From assembly GCF_046630445.1 (NCBI RefSeq), contig NC_092340.1:362990001-363054000 (forward strand): a stretch of DNA of 64,000 bases, read 5' to 3'. Positions 46,425-58,594 of the stretch are shown here, one piece after another; position 1 is the first letter of the stretch; every line of letters starts with the position of its first letter. The position numbers were made by a program, and so were the translations under genes. The notes beneath the pieces were generated by a model. It was not told where the DNA came from. It made no database searches and was given only the letters and a program-made list of their open reading frames with translations. This DNA is from Rutidosis leptorrhynchoides (taxonomy: Eukaryota; Streptophyta; Magnoliopsida; Asterales; Asteraceae).

Positions 46425-47420
46425 TGTTGGTATGATTGGTTATATTATAAGTTTGGGTTTTTATAACTAAATTATTTATTTTGTTTAATTGATTTTGAGT
46501 TGTTAGAATTTTTATTTTAGTTTGACTCGATTTTTACTCGTGTATTTTGTTGGTGGTTTTTGTAGGAATATAGTATACGAAACTGAAATAATTATACATA
46601 TTATCACAAACATAATAATCATGTATTACACATAATTATAATAAGAACGGAAAGATGGAACGATCTAACCGAATTGAAGGTTGAACCGTGCTTGTATTTG
46701 ACACAATTCCCTTAAACAGATTCGTCGTCTGTTCCCAGGGTACACCAGTTCGAAGCAGCGTACTGCCGGACTTGAACTTGCCTGAAAATTTGTCGGAAGG
46801 AGACGCCAACTTGAATCGAGAAAGAAAGCTTTAGAACTTGTGTGGATGTGTGTTTTCTTTTTGTATTATATGTTTTTGTGTATTTTGTTTCTGTACCCCA
46901 AGATGACATTTATAGATAGCAATCAATGGGTAACACCTAATCACTTATTTGAATACTCAAATATTCTCAGTAATGGAACACCCAATACTTATTAGAATAC
47001 TCAAATATTCTCAGTAATGGAACACCCAATACTTATTAGAATACTCAAATATTGTCACTAAAGGATTTGATGATAAAAGTAAAACTTAAACAAATCATTT
47101 AATCATTATAGTGACATAACCCATAAGTGATCAAAATTGTAACTAAAGTTACAATAAAAGAAACTCAACACATTATAGCACACATCTAACTTTAAGATTC
47201 GATATCTCATTCACCACTAATCCATTTTTGGACATATCTTAGTTCGTGTCCAAAGTTGGTGAAAACAATCTTTCTCAACTAGTTTTCCAACAGTTTTTTC
47301 AAGGCTATTTACATTGCCTTCCCTGATACGAATAAAGTGTGGAGTTTAATCTTTTTCTTCAACAATATTTTCGTCTTCCTTTTGTTCATAAGTGAGTTGT
47401 GAAAGGGCTATGTTCCAACA
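46425..47420 (+). repeat. TRIM-like element right LTR, interrupted
   Basis: TGTTGGTATGATTGG follows the PPT-like AAAGGGGCGAT. The LTR is interrupted by the solo LTR 46548-47292 and resumes at 47293 to TGTTCCAACA at 47420. It aligns with 41711-42030 but lacks about 70 bp found there. It is followed by ACTAGTATCAAATCACATGA, 15 of 20 matches to the PBS after the left LTR. Confidence 0.6.
46548..47292 (-). mobile_element. Solo copia-type LTR (745 bp, minus strand)
   Basis: The terminal inverted bases TGTTGG...CCAACA define the unit. On the minus strand a TATA box (CTATAAATG, complement at about 46909-46917) lies downstream of two tandem copies of a 44-bp unit (about 46953-47052, core ACTCAAATATTCTCAGTAATGG). 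That is the U3 enhancer-like arrangement expected for this orientation. No interior or partner LTR is in the window. The flanks tattt and gtttt do not form an exact TSD. Confidence 0.65.
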
Positions 47421-47684
47421 ACTAGTATCAAATCACATGACCACGCATGGTTATTTCAGTTAAATCATTAAAAGCCATATGCTTATCCTCTTACTTGTCA
47501 CTTTTAGGAATGGACTAGGAAGTCTACTCTTAATCAGTAAACTCCCTTTAAAAGGTGTAGGGGTTGCTAGTTTAGTAATTAACTCCCCCACAGTGACTTC
47601 GCCAGTTCATACAAGTAGGTTGTCCTATTGAACTCAGATCTTGGGATCTCCAGTCAACTGAGTTAGGTTTTCCTTCATATAAAC
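47421..47684 (-). other. 3' untranslated region of the truncated copia element, with possible PPT
   Basis: On the minus strand the sequence following the RNase H stop contains TGTGGGGGAG (47580-47589), a purine tract. No matching 3' LTR start is clear. The TRIM-like right LTR lies immediately to the left. Confidence 0.45.
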
Positions 47685-48554
47685 TTAGCCTTTCATGGGC
47701 TTTAGTCCCATTCCTACGCACGACTTATACACTAACTCTCTGCTTAAGCCTTTTGTTAGCGGATCCGCAATATTATCCTTTGACTTCACATAGTCAATAG
47801 TGATAATTCCTGTAGAGATTAGTTGTCGTACTGTATTATGTCTACGTCGTATATGTCTATTCTTACCATTATACATTGTGCTATGAGCTCTACCAATCGC
47901 CGATTGGCTATCACAATGTATACTTATGGCCGACACCGGCTTAGGTCATCTTGGTATATCTTCAACGAATTGACGTAGCCATTCTGCCTCTTCACCAGCT
48001 TTGTCTAAAGCGATGAATTCTGATTCCATCGTGGATCTAGCAATAACCGTTTGTTTAGACGATTTCCACGATATAGCAGCACCTCCAAGTGTGAATACAT
48101 ATCCACTTGTCGCTCTGGAATCATTTGTATCAGATATCCAGTTTGCATCACAATGACCTTCGATCACTGCAGGATATCTGATATAATGTAACCCGTAATC
48201 TCGAGTGTATCTTAAGTACCGCAGTAACCTGGTCATACACCTCCAGTGAGATGTACTTGGATTACTCGTGTATCTACTTAGCTTGCTTACAGCATATGCT
48301 AAGTCGGGTCGAGTACAACTCATTAGATACATTAAGCTGCCAACAATTCTTGAGTACTCTAATTGGTTAACAGGTTCTCCTCTGTTCTTAGCTAGATGTT
48401 GACTCGTGTCAATGGGAGTTCTAGCTACATTAGAGTCATTTGCATTGAACTTCTCAAGAATTTTATCCCCATAATGGGTTTGACTTAGAACAAGTTCACT
48501 TTGGGTTCGTGTGATTTTCACTCCCAATATCACATCTGCCAAACCCATGTCTTT
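47685..48554 (-). pseudogene. pol: Copia pol fragment: end of RT and RNase H, with premature TGA, cut by LARD B
   Basis: On the minus strand the frame starts at the LARD B junction (48554) within [18 protein letters not shown], the RT C-terminal region. It runs through [22 protein letters not shown] and the RNase H motifs [22 protein letters not shown] and IHCDSQSAIGR, to LTKGLSRELVYKSC. A TGA at 47946-47948 breaks it (position of a conserved Trp), and the frame resumes in phase. It differs from both other copia elements in the window. The rest of the element should lie beyond 64000, on the far side of LARD B. Confidence 0.9.
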
Positions 48555-51228
48555 TGTAATGACCCAGAATTTTCCGACCAAATTATACTTATGAGATTAA
48601 TATTTACATAAATTAAACCATACCAACATGATAAGCAATCCAAATTGTTGAGACTTGTGTTTTTGAAAAGAGTTTTACACAACGTTTGACCGTCCAATAT
48701 GACCGATGATATCACGAACTATATAACATACGATAACTATACGTTTGTGTATATATATGTATTTATATATATTTAACATGATCTAAGGATGGTTTAACAT
48801 CTCATTGTGTACTAATGACAATGAGTTATAAGTATATTTTGAAACTACTAACTTAAGTTTTCAAAACGATAACTATACGTAACATTCTTTGATATATATA
48901 CTTATAATCTATAATGCTTATACATGTATCGTATATATAATGTATTTAATCACTTTTTAAGGACTTAAATACATAAAACAATATAAGTATATTCACAAAA
49001 GATAGCTATATTTGAATTCTCGTTCCGTTTCCTCAAGATTTCTATACGTATATCTAGGGTATATGTACCCGTATCATAACCAGCTTCTATACGTATTTAC
49101 TATTGGTATATACACATCAAATCAACATCCTAATCAACATTATTACTGCCCTAGATATGAGGTAACTAGGATTTGTCAAGTAGTATGAATTATTAGTAAG
49201 AAAACAAAATTAGGAATCCTTTTCTTTCTTTATAAACTAAAAACGTTTTTATAAATGAACACCATTTCTTCACTCCATTTTCTCATACCTACACCCTCAT
49301 TTCTCTCTCAAAATACTCCTAACTTCATACTTGATCATTTAGCTTCAATTACAAGCCTTAAACACCATAAGAAAACTCTTTCAAGAACATATCAAAATAA
49401 CCACCCATTTGAAGAAGTTTACTTCCAACCTTTTGATCTAACTCCACCACTCTTTGATTCCAAGATTATTTCTTATCTTTTGCAGTAAATTTGTCCAAGT
49501 AACTTGAGATAGTAACCTTGTTCATAATCTTATTCAATTCATATTCATATAGCTATCTTATTTTGTGGTATAAAATTTTAACAACAAGAACATAGTTTGA
49601 ATGATTTCAAACTTGTTCGCAAACTAAATAGATCCTTCTAACTTGACTTTTAAAACACTTCAAGACCTGTAATATATCATAATGATATGCTAACCTAACA
49701 AGATATAATTTGGTTTTACAAAGAACATCTTAAAAACTGAATCTACGTCGTCGGAGTGCAACCGGGGGCTGTTTTGGGTTGGATAATTAAAAACCATCTT
49801 GAACTTTGAATTGGAAGTTCATGTTCTGGAAAAATGATATTTCTTATGAATATGTTAACACATAAAAATTTTATGGTTTAACTCAAAGTGTAAGTATTTT
49901 TAGAAAAATGATCATTAAATGTTATTTTTATGATGGAAAATGATCACTTTCATAAGTTTCACCAAAGTTTGACCTATAACCTATGATTTAGAATACAAAC
50001 TAAGGTATTTTCAGTTCATATTCTAAAAATTTGACTCGATCCAAGGAAGTGGCAAGTTGAACCAACAAAAACGGAGTTGTAATGAAGAAACTACGACTAA
50101 AACAAGATTGGGTATCCGAAGCTAGTTTAGCTACGAAAATATTTGGAGAAAAAGTAAATTAATCATATATTTTCTAATTAATATGATATTTTATATATAA
50201 TTACTTATGATTTGATTTTATATATTTCAGGACCACCCGTAAACAACACGAGAAGATTAATCATAAGACCTCATGATTGTACGCAACACGTCATTTGACA
50301 ACACGGTACTTTATGTACGCAATACGTCATTTGACAACATGGTACCATGGGTCGAGATTAATTCTGATCAATACGAATACGATGAGGTCTTTATTTATTT
50401 TATTTAAGCAACTAATTGTGGACCACTAACATCGGACTGCTAACTACGGACTAAGAAAATATTAAAAGTATTAAAAGTATATATATATGTAACGATTACT
50501 TAAAAGGAAAATATGTTGATATATTATATATATGGTTAGGTTCGTGATATCTATCGGAGACCAAGTCGAATTAAATACCTTCAAGGCAAAAGTGAGTTTC
50601 ATTTGCTCCCTTTTTAATTGCTTTTGCAATATATATTTTTGGGCTGAGAATACATGCGCTGCTTTTATAAATGTTTACAAAATAGACACAAGTACTTAAA
50701 AATATATTCTACGTTGAGTTGTACCACTGGCATATTTCCCTGTAGCTTGGTAACTACTATTTACATGGGTATTGTAAACGCGAATCCTGTTGATAGATCT
50801 ATCGGGCCTGACAACCCCAACCGGACTGGACGACCAGTATTCAACGGTTGCACAGTACTTCGTTTTGGTGACTACACTTGGTATGGTGTAGTGAGATTTC
50901 ATAATAAAGGGAATATGCGACGTTGATTAAATGTTAAGTATGGTTACCAAGTGCTCAACCACTTAGAATGCTCTACATACACTTGCGAGTGTATTATGTT
51001 TATGATTATGAAATCTTGTGGTCTATTAACATATTGAAATGATTGTTATGATAAACCTATGAACTCACCAACCTTTTGGTTAACACTTTAAAGCATGTTT
51101 ATTCTCATGTACGAATTAAGTCTTTCGCTGTGCATTTGCTCAATATAAGGACATTACTTGGAGCCGATCATCGCAATGGGACCAAATGTTGATGACTTCG
51201 TCCAGGTGGATTAGGACGGGTCCTTTCA
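48555..51228 (+). repeat. LARD B 5' LTR
   Basis: The 2674-bp repeat has its first 658 bp matching 63343-64000. Its 3' quarter is related to the LARD A LTR: the CTCACCAACCTTTTGGTTAAC block at 51064-51084, the TTTATTCTCA(T/G)GTACGAA block and the conserved TGCTTTTATAA block at about 50660. It lacks the tRNA-like module and the long ATT arrays. Confidence 0.9.
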
Positions 51229-51468
51229 GTTGGTATCAGAGCTGGTTTAATGCCGTTTATTAGCGGGTTAATCATAGAGGGGGTTCTCACAGTGTTACCT
51301 GTGACGAAGCATTGGCTCTTACTCCTCGCGGTCCCTATTAGGGTTGGCTGTACTGCCGAGAGGCGGGCCGTAAAATCAGTGTCTGAGGTACGCTCAGTGG
51401 TCACAGGCGGTTAGCTGAGAAGGCACTGAGTGGGATGCGTCCCCAACTTTCAGTTGGTATCAGAGCGG
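51229..51468 (+). other. Duplicated LTR-end/primer-binding-site cassette of LARD B
   Basis: CTTTCAGTTGGTATCAGAGC occurs at the LTR end (PBS TGGTATCAGAGCT at 51231-51243). ACTTTCAGTTGGTATCAGAG occurs again about 223 bp downstream (PBS TGGTATCAGAGCGG at 51455-51468). The second copy, not the first, continues colinearly with LARD A (GTGGTC.TAGCGAACCA). The 223 bp between them have no counterpart in LARD A. Confidence 0.8.
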
Positions 51469-51865
51469 TGGTCGTAGCGAACCAGGTCTTGCATTAGTGT
51501 GTCTAACTAGTAGTTGTTAGGATGCATTAACGAGTCTGGACTTCGACCGTGTCTACATGTCAAAAGTTTTGCTTATCATTTCTAGTCGGAAATCATCTGC
51601 TTATCATCCATAGGAAATTACCTGCTTATCATTCATAAGTCTAGACACGTTTTACTGCATTTACTGCATTGATAGTGTATAGACGAATTCTTATCTTAGC
51701 ATATCTGTTATTGCGAACTTTGACTGATATCTTTTCAAAGATTCTCCGTAATTTACGGGATTTTGGTATTATATATATACATATGTAAATTATGTATTGA
51801 AGAGTACCAAATCTAACTCCTATAATCTATTCCATACCAAAAATTCATTTTCCCCATTATACAAG

Positions 51866-52312
51866 ATGGATTCCGCATCTAGTTTGAATTCTTCAGATTC
51901 CGACAGTTATGCCGATATGGATTTCTATTCGGGCTCCGAAAGCAGCGTCACCGGAATGGATCAACCAATTTCCCATCATCTATTCTGGATGAATTGGGGA
52001 TGGGTTCGTAATATACTAAATCACTGGAGACAAGAAGAAGGTGATCCATTCCATCCACCAAATTGCCCTCTTGGCGATGAACCTGAAGCACTTACCGGCG
52101 AACCTATTCGAAACACTATTTTCTCTCTTATTTCTAGAGTATCTCATCACGATTATATACTATCCCATATTACAAATCTTGTTCATTCACTCGCTCCAAC
52201 CGCCAATCATCCCAGTGTACTAGCAGAAGTTAACGAACTTCGCGCTCGCGTGACGGCTTTGGAGAACATGGTGCCAAGGTTGCAAACACCAGCAGCAGCA
52301 CCAGCAGCATAA
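51866..52312 (+). CDS. LARD B short gag-like ORF (148 residues)
   Basis: ATG 51866 starts a 148-residue frame. It has a Ser/Asp-rich N-terminus (MDSASSLNSSDSDSYADMDF), a Trp-containing central part (FWMNWGWVRNILNHWRQEEG), and a C-terminal coiled-coil-like stretch (EVNELRARVTALENMVPRL) before an Ala/Pro tail. No zinc knuckle, protease or RT follows. It sits where gag starts in a normal element, about 400 bp after the second PBS, and LARD A has a frameshifted copy at 3662-4120. It is probably the N-terminal remnant of an ancestral gypsy gag. The open frame over 148 codons suggests retention or very recent origin. Function is not known. Confidence 0.6.
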   Translation: MDSASSLNSSDSDSYADMDFYSGSESSVTGMDQPISHHLFWMNWGWVRNILNHWRQEEGDPFHPPNCPLGDEPEALTGEPIRNTIFSLISRVSHHDYILSHITNLVHSLAPTANHPSVLAEVNELRARVTALENMVPRLQTPAAAPAA

Positions 52313-54773
52313 TCAGCACCACCATCAATAACATCAACAATACCATCATCACCACTAACAAACAACATCCGCATCACACGTCTCGACATCATAATCCGTC
52401 CCACAAACATCAACATCATACGCACCATAGATACCAAGGAGTACCAACAATAATGAACGATGAAGTATTGATCCATAATTTCATTGATATTCTGCGAAGA
52501 ATACGTGGTTTCAAAAAGTTTTAGAGATTTCTTATTCTAGCTCAAACCGAAAAGCAAATGAGATTAATATCATATTAACTCATTAAATTCATGATTTCAT
52601 CTGAAGAAAATATATATGTATATATGTTTTCATAAAGATTGTAATTAAAAGTTCTTTTGTACAAAATATTAATGGTGAAATTTTTTTTGTAACTGGTAGG
52701 TAATACCCGAGGAATAATTAGATTTCATCTTAATAAGTTACATTGTACATTCGTCGAAGCTGATTCAACAGTCATTTACTATCCTACTTACAACCACCGA
52801 TATACGTATCCATTCACCGCAGAATAACCATTTTCATTCAATTTCATATTTGGATTTTGACTTCCCAGAATCCAACAAGTGGCATATGAAGAAAACATAT
52901 GACAAAATAAAATCTGTTAGAAACAAACAAATTAACTATGAAAAATTTTGTTAAGAATCCACGCTAACTGTTCCAGCTAACTGTTCCTAGCTAACTGATT
53001 ACATTTTATTTATCGCAGTTTATTTATCGCAATTTAATTATCGCACTTTTATTTATCGTCATTTAATTTCTGTAATTATTTTGCGCACTTTAAATATCGG
53101 GACACGTATACAATGTTTTGACATATCATATCGACGCATCTATATATATTATTTGGAATCACCATAGACACTCTATATGTAGTAATGATCGAGTTCTCTA
53201 TACAGGGTTGAGGTTGATTCTACAATAATATATATAGTTTGAGTTGTGACCGAGTCTGAGACGTATACGGGTCACGACACGTATTAATTAATTCGTATAT
53301 TATATATTAAACTATATATGAATTATTGGACTGTTACTGTGGACTATCGACTGTAGACTAATGACATTGGACAATTAAAATGAATTAAAATATTGATTAT
53401 AACATATGAAACTAAACATTTCTTCAAGATTGCCACTCGATTTCATCTTAAACCTCATTGTATCTCGTCGATTACAATCAGCGTTCAAATCTATCATGAT
53501 TCTTAAAAACACCTCAATCGAGAGGATAAACCAACCGTACTTCATCTACGGAAGAAAAGATTGATGCATATAGTTATGCACCTGAAAAACCCTAGGAAAC
53601 TGAGTAAACATTTGACACGTATCTGTTCTAGTTCCTTTGATATTGTTATTACCGAAGATCATTTTGCAATACCTTTCCAAAGTAGCTAATTTTGTCACAG
53701 CTCCAGCAAGTCAACTCCGACTTTTCATCCGAAACAACTTTATTATAACCGCGATATATATATGCGTACTCTTTATTGTTACTTGGGAACCTTTTATTTT
53801 CCACAATATTACCATCAGTGATTAATCATTCTAAAAACACAATTCTCCTGAAACTACCTCGGTTTGATAACCGATGACCCAGATCAGTTAACTTTGAAAA
53901 TGCTGACGAAGCAGCATGTTGTAGATGATCTTAATGGCCAAAAGTTTGATGATAAAGAAAGGAGTGTTAGGAACGCTCGATAGAAAATTTAGTACCAAAA
54001 AGCGGATTATGCGAAACTATGAAGAAAGCCGTGGACAAATCACAAAGAATAAGTTTTCCTTCAAAGAATCCAAATGATTCTGTGCCTGCTGAAATCGTTA
54101 GCAAACATCTTATTTCTCATTCTAAACCTTCACAGACAAATCTTCTTCATCATCCATTGATATTAGAAATTCTAAGATATTCTCGTATGTTCTATTATAA
54201 ATATCCTCCATATTTCTGGCGATATTTTCACAACTATTCTTATCTGAGATCATTTATCTCTCCGTAATATCTGCAACATAAAAGAAACTGTGTTAGTTTC
54301 TAAATTCTGAAACCTTCGAGTTTAAAATATGAATGTTTTGAAGTAGTGTTGGGAACTGAAGCATGGATTAGTATAATATAATGACACTTGATCAACGTCA
54401 TTATATTACAGTAAGTCATGTTGAGTTTCTAATGAAGCATGATGATTCACAGTACCGTCATCATGTGCCATTTACACGACTCTTACATTCTATCTAATCT
54501 CTAAACATATCAAGAGAATATTTTTCTGGATGACTCGGTCTTCTCCAAAGTATTCTGGTAATTTAACAAATCAAAATCGTTCTATTACCATTTTCTTCTT
54601 AGAGCATTAGCTATGTTCATTCTGAATTTCATATCTACGAATTCCGGACCATTACTCGCTTGACTCGAAGTCGGGAAGAGAAAACGAAAGCATGAAGCTT
54701 CGAAAAATAATGAAGAATATAAACTCCGATAATAACCCCGAAATTACAAACCGTGTATATCGATGCAGATAGC
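52313..54773 (+). mobile_element. LARD B interior, left part, non-coding
   Basis: Aligns with LARD A 4121-5457 and 13542-14700. Contains the ATCGCAATTTA motif group (about 53015-53080) and no credible gene. The final atagc (54769-54773) is the TSD of the nested gag-only element. Confidence 0.75.
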
Positions 54774-56640
54774 TGATGTCGTAGCGGAGTGGTACCAAAT
54801 AGTTTATATTTTTACTAGGAAAAACTATTAAATACGATACAATTTTACACAAAATATGACAAGTTTTAATTATTTATTTAGAAATGGGATATACCTAGAC
54901 CTTGCTACAACACTATAGGCAGTGTACCTAATCGTAGAGTAGTGTAGTTTTTAGTAAGTCCGGTTCGTTCCACAGGGAGCTGGCTTATATTTTAAACAAT
55001 TATATTCGTACAAAATATATTATATTAATAATATATAAAAGGGGGTTTTACCGTTTAATGACCGGTTTGTCGATTTTATATTTTAAGCGAAGCGTAAAGT
55101 AAATGACGATATTTAACTAACAATATAAAATAAATAACAATAATTAAAATGACAATAAATAAAAGTACGAGGAAATATGAAATAAAATATATTATGCTTA
55201 TTTAAACTTCCGTAATCATGATGTTTGACGTGTTGATTTTTAGTTTATTCCCATGGGTTAATTGTCCTTTGTCCTGGATTATTTAATATGTCCGTCTGGT
55301 TTTTGTCCATAACAGTCCATCGGTCATAAATTTAAAGTGCGAGTGTCCTCGTCAAATTATCCTTATACCCGAAGTCAAATATTCCAACTAATTGGGGACT
55401 TAAACTGTAACAAGGTTTTAATACTTTGTTTAGTAATTACACCAGGTTATCGACTGAGTGTAATCCAAGGTTTTAATACTTTGTTATCAATTATGCCAAG
55501 TGTCCTTATACATAATTTCACCCCTGTTTTAATAATTCCATAGACTATTAATCCATTCCCGTGTCCGGTTAAATGAACGATTATTCGTACATATAAATAC
55601 CCCGCCCATCGTGTCCGATCGAGTGTATATGGTTATTTATAGGGACGTCCAATTGTAAATCTTTATATTAAAATTAACAAACTATCATTTAGTTAAACAA
55701 ATATAAAGCCCATTAATAGCTCATAGTCTAATTTCCACAAGTGTCGTTCTTTTGTCCAAACCCCAATTATGGTACAAAGCCCAATTACCCCGTCTTTAAT
55801 ATTTAGTCCAACATCATGATTACTTTGGCTCAAATAAGCATAATAATAACTTAAGTACGAGACATTAATTTAAAAAGGAGAACATAACTTACATTGAGTA
55901 TTTATCGCGTAGTGTTACACGGACAGAATTTCGACTTCAAAAACCCGTAAAAATAACTTTTACATAACCCCAACTAATCTAATATAAAACTACCCTATAC
56001 TATATATATTATATATATATATTTATTTATTTATTTATTTATTACAGAGTATTATTATTATTATTTTTATATTTTTACACGCAGAATTCGTGAGCTTTTA
56101 TAGGAGTTTTGATTTCTGACAGCTCCGCGAGTCGTGGAGTTTTTAGCCTTCAAACTTCGCGAGTCGCGGAGTTTGAAAATCCAGCTCAGGATCATTTGTC
56201 TCATAGCTTGTCGACATAATTTTTAAATATATATAATATATAAATAATTTATATAATTATTTAAATATTATATTATATTCTTGTGCATAGTTGACTTGTA
56301 ATTTTTGGTCCGTTGCGTCGGGCGTTGATAGTTGACTCATGTCCCGGTTCCGGATTTTCGAACGTCCTTGCGTACAATTTAATATCTTGTACTTTGCATT
56401 TTGTAACTTGTACTCTTGTCATTTTTAGACGTTTTTCATCAATAAATTGAACCTTTTGAATTGTATCTTGAACATTTGAGCTTTTTGGACGTTTGTGTCT
56501 TCAAATCTTCGTTTTCGCCTTTTGTCTTCGCACTTATTTATTTAAACAATTACAATGAAAATATAATACAATTACATATGAAAACCTATTATTTAGGAGG
56601 GATATTGCTATAAAATATATGTTCCTTTTTAGCCTTATCA
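54774..56640 (-). repeat. Gag-only element 3' LTR
   Basis: Reads TGATAAGGC ... TACGACATCA on the minus strand. It contains two palindromes (56123-56139 and 56152-56174) and a TATA box on the minus strand (complement at 56095-56102). Confidence 0.93.
56095..56174 (-). promoter_or_regulatory. Palindrome pair plus TATA box in the gag-only element LTR
   Basis: CTCCGCGAGTCGTGGAG (56123-56139) and AACTTCGCGAGTCGCGGAGTT (inside 56152-56174) are palindromic. On the minus strand they lie about 21 bp upstream of TATAAAAG (complement 56095-56102). The other LTR has the same set at 62203-62282. Confidence 0.6.
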
Positions 56641-58594
56641 AACATCCCCACACTTGAGCGTTGCTTGTCCTCAAGCAATACAGAACTTGAAATAAAAACA
56701 TACATGAATCACTTTTTTATTCATCACACTTTGTACATCAGTGATTTTGATATGGTGGTGTAAACAATGATAGTAACGATAGAACCATGGTTAAAGGTGG
56801 GTGTGTCATCCACAGTTGCCTCGGGTTTAGGTCAACGACACTTGCAATCAAATAGCCGATTTACTTTCGGTTTCCAAAGCAAAGTGCACATTTGAAAGGC
56901 GGTTTACAGTCCCACATGACTATGAAAATTTAGATCCTTAAAGAAATTGGATCTTTATGAAAACATTTGATCTTTGAAAATTCAATCTAGCTTTTACCCT
57001 AGATAAGTTTTCTGGAATAACCCTTCACCGGTGTTGCAAAATATTTTTGTGAGTTTTGTGGGTTTCAGATTTGAAAATTTTAGCTCAAAACTTATGGTTT
57101 TGTATCACCCACTTGCTAACCTTGTATTAGGAAAGCAACACGTCCAGTATACTTGCTCCGTATATTACCTTTCGGTAAACTACCATCCGGTTATAAAGGA
57201 AAGCGATGAACAAGCAACTGTTAAGGCAATGTCCCGTGACATGCTTTTGATTATGGTCTATAAACGTGTCGGATGCTAGTACTATCCTTTGTAGGAGCAA
57301 TAGTAAAGATCATCCTATGATTTTTCGGTCTGGCACAAGGTCCTGTCTCCGACCATGCTATGCAACCACCGTTCTTACGGTTGACACCAGATTTGGTTCA
57401 GGTGACCTAATGAATTCCAGGTGAATTCCTAGGATTCTACGTTCAATGGTAATGAACGCATTGAAAATGGTTTTTCAGAAAACAAATCGGTTTGTAATTT
57501 GATCAAAATATTTTCTCGTTCAAGTTCGAGTTTAGATATCATTGAATTCCATGAGTTTGTAATTCTCAATCTTTAAGGTCAATCTCAAGGATTGAGTAAT
57601 ATCAGGCTTAAAAGCTGATTTTTAATCTTTAAGGAGATTATCCTTTCTGGGGGTCTGATTCATTAGTCTTATCAAGCTAATTTGCACGGCGCCCTCCCCA
57701 TTTTACGAGACAGATCCTCTCATGGTTAGGATAAGTCTGACCACATGGCGACCCTGTTTGATGCTGAGGTCCGTGGATTTCCTGCTGATTTTAGAGATGA
57801 CTTTTCTAGATTTTTCGTCAACCTACAGCTGGTCTGGACGACAACTTCTTAACCTAAATCAAGAAGCGCGTGTCTTTTTCTGAAGACTTTACTTCCTTTT
57901 AATGATGGAATTGATTCATCGTGTAGATCCATCTTTTCTTTTCTTTCATCGGGTAAAATAGTTAATTTAGTCCAAAACAAAAGCACCTGCAATAAACTTT
58001 ACAGAAACATGTGATAGATAGTTTTTAATTGAATAACTTGGTACATTCTCCCCACACTTGGCTTTTTTCATGCGTCTTTTTATATGTTAAATAAATAAAT
58101 TCAAGCGTTTTAGTTGTTTCTCAATTTATGTCCTTTTCGAGGTAATGATAATTTCGGTATTAACACCTAGTTTTCATCGTTCATAAATATGTATAAACAT
58201 GATTTTGAATTCATATAGTTGAAATTTTTTTTAAAATTTTCACAAAATTTAGAAAATAAGCCAAGAATAGACCCGAGAGAATTTATAACCCTTCCCCACA
58301 CTTGAGATCATGCAATGCCCTCATTTGCATGAAATCAGACTATAATTATAAATTCATGAGGGTGATTAGTGTAGAAAAGTGATTTAAAATACCCAGTTTG
58401 TAATTTCAAAGCTCGTTGAATGATAGATGGCGCGCCTCATCATTCATTCCTTCTTGTTTTATCACACATGTTTTTCTTCAAAAACGGTTGCTTTTCTGAA
58501 CTGTTTGTTAATATTTGAAAATGCATCTTTTACCCTAACTTATCATGCATTTTTATTAACGAGTTATGCACTAACCCAAACCCCTAATTTAACG
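56641..58594 (-). mobile_element. Gag-only element interior downstream of gag, with repeated PPT-like tracts
   Basis: No coding sequence of pol survives. The functional PPT abuts the LTR (56641-56660: complement of CTCAAGTGTGGGGATGTT). Additional AAGTGTGGGGA-like tracts lie at 58048-58060, 58292-58305 and 58610-58623, all in the same orientation. The signature TTGAGGACAAGCAACGC lies next to the LTR-proximal PPT. Confidence 0.75.

Noticed and set aside
46543..47297. TSD of the 745-bp solo LTR
   Set aside because: The flanks tattt and gtttt match at only three of five positions, so no TSD is claimed.
49255..49488. 77-residue frame from ATG 49255
   Set aside because: Lies in the LARD B LTR, low complexity, no homologue recognised.
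55337..55543. 68-residue frame repeated at 61445-61651
   Set aside because: Both copies are within the LTRs of the gag-only element and only reflect LTR identity.
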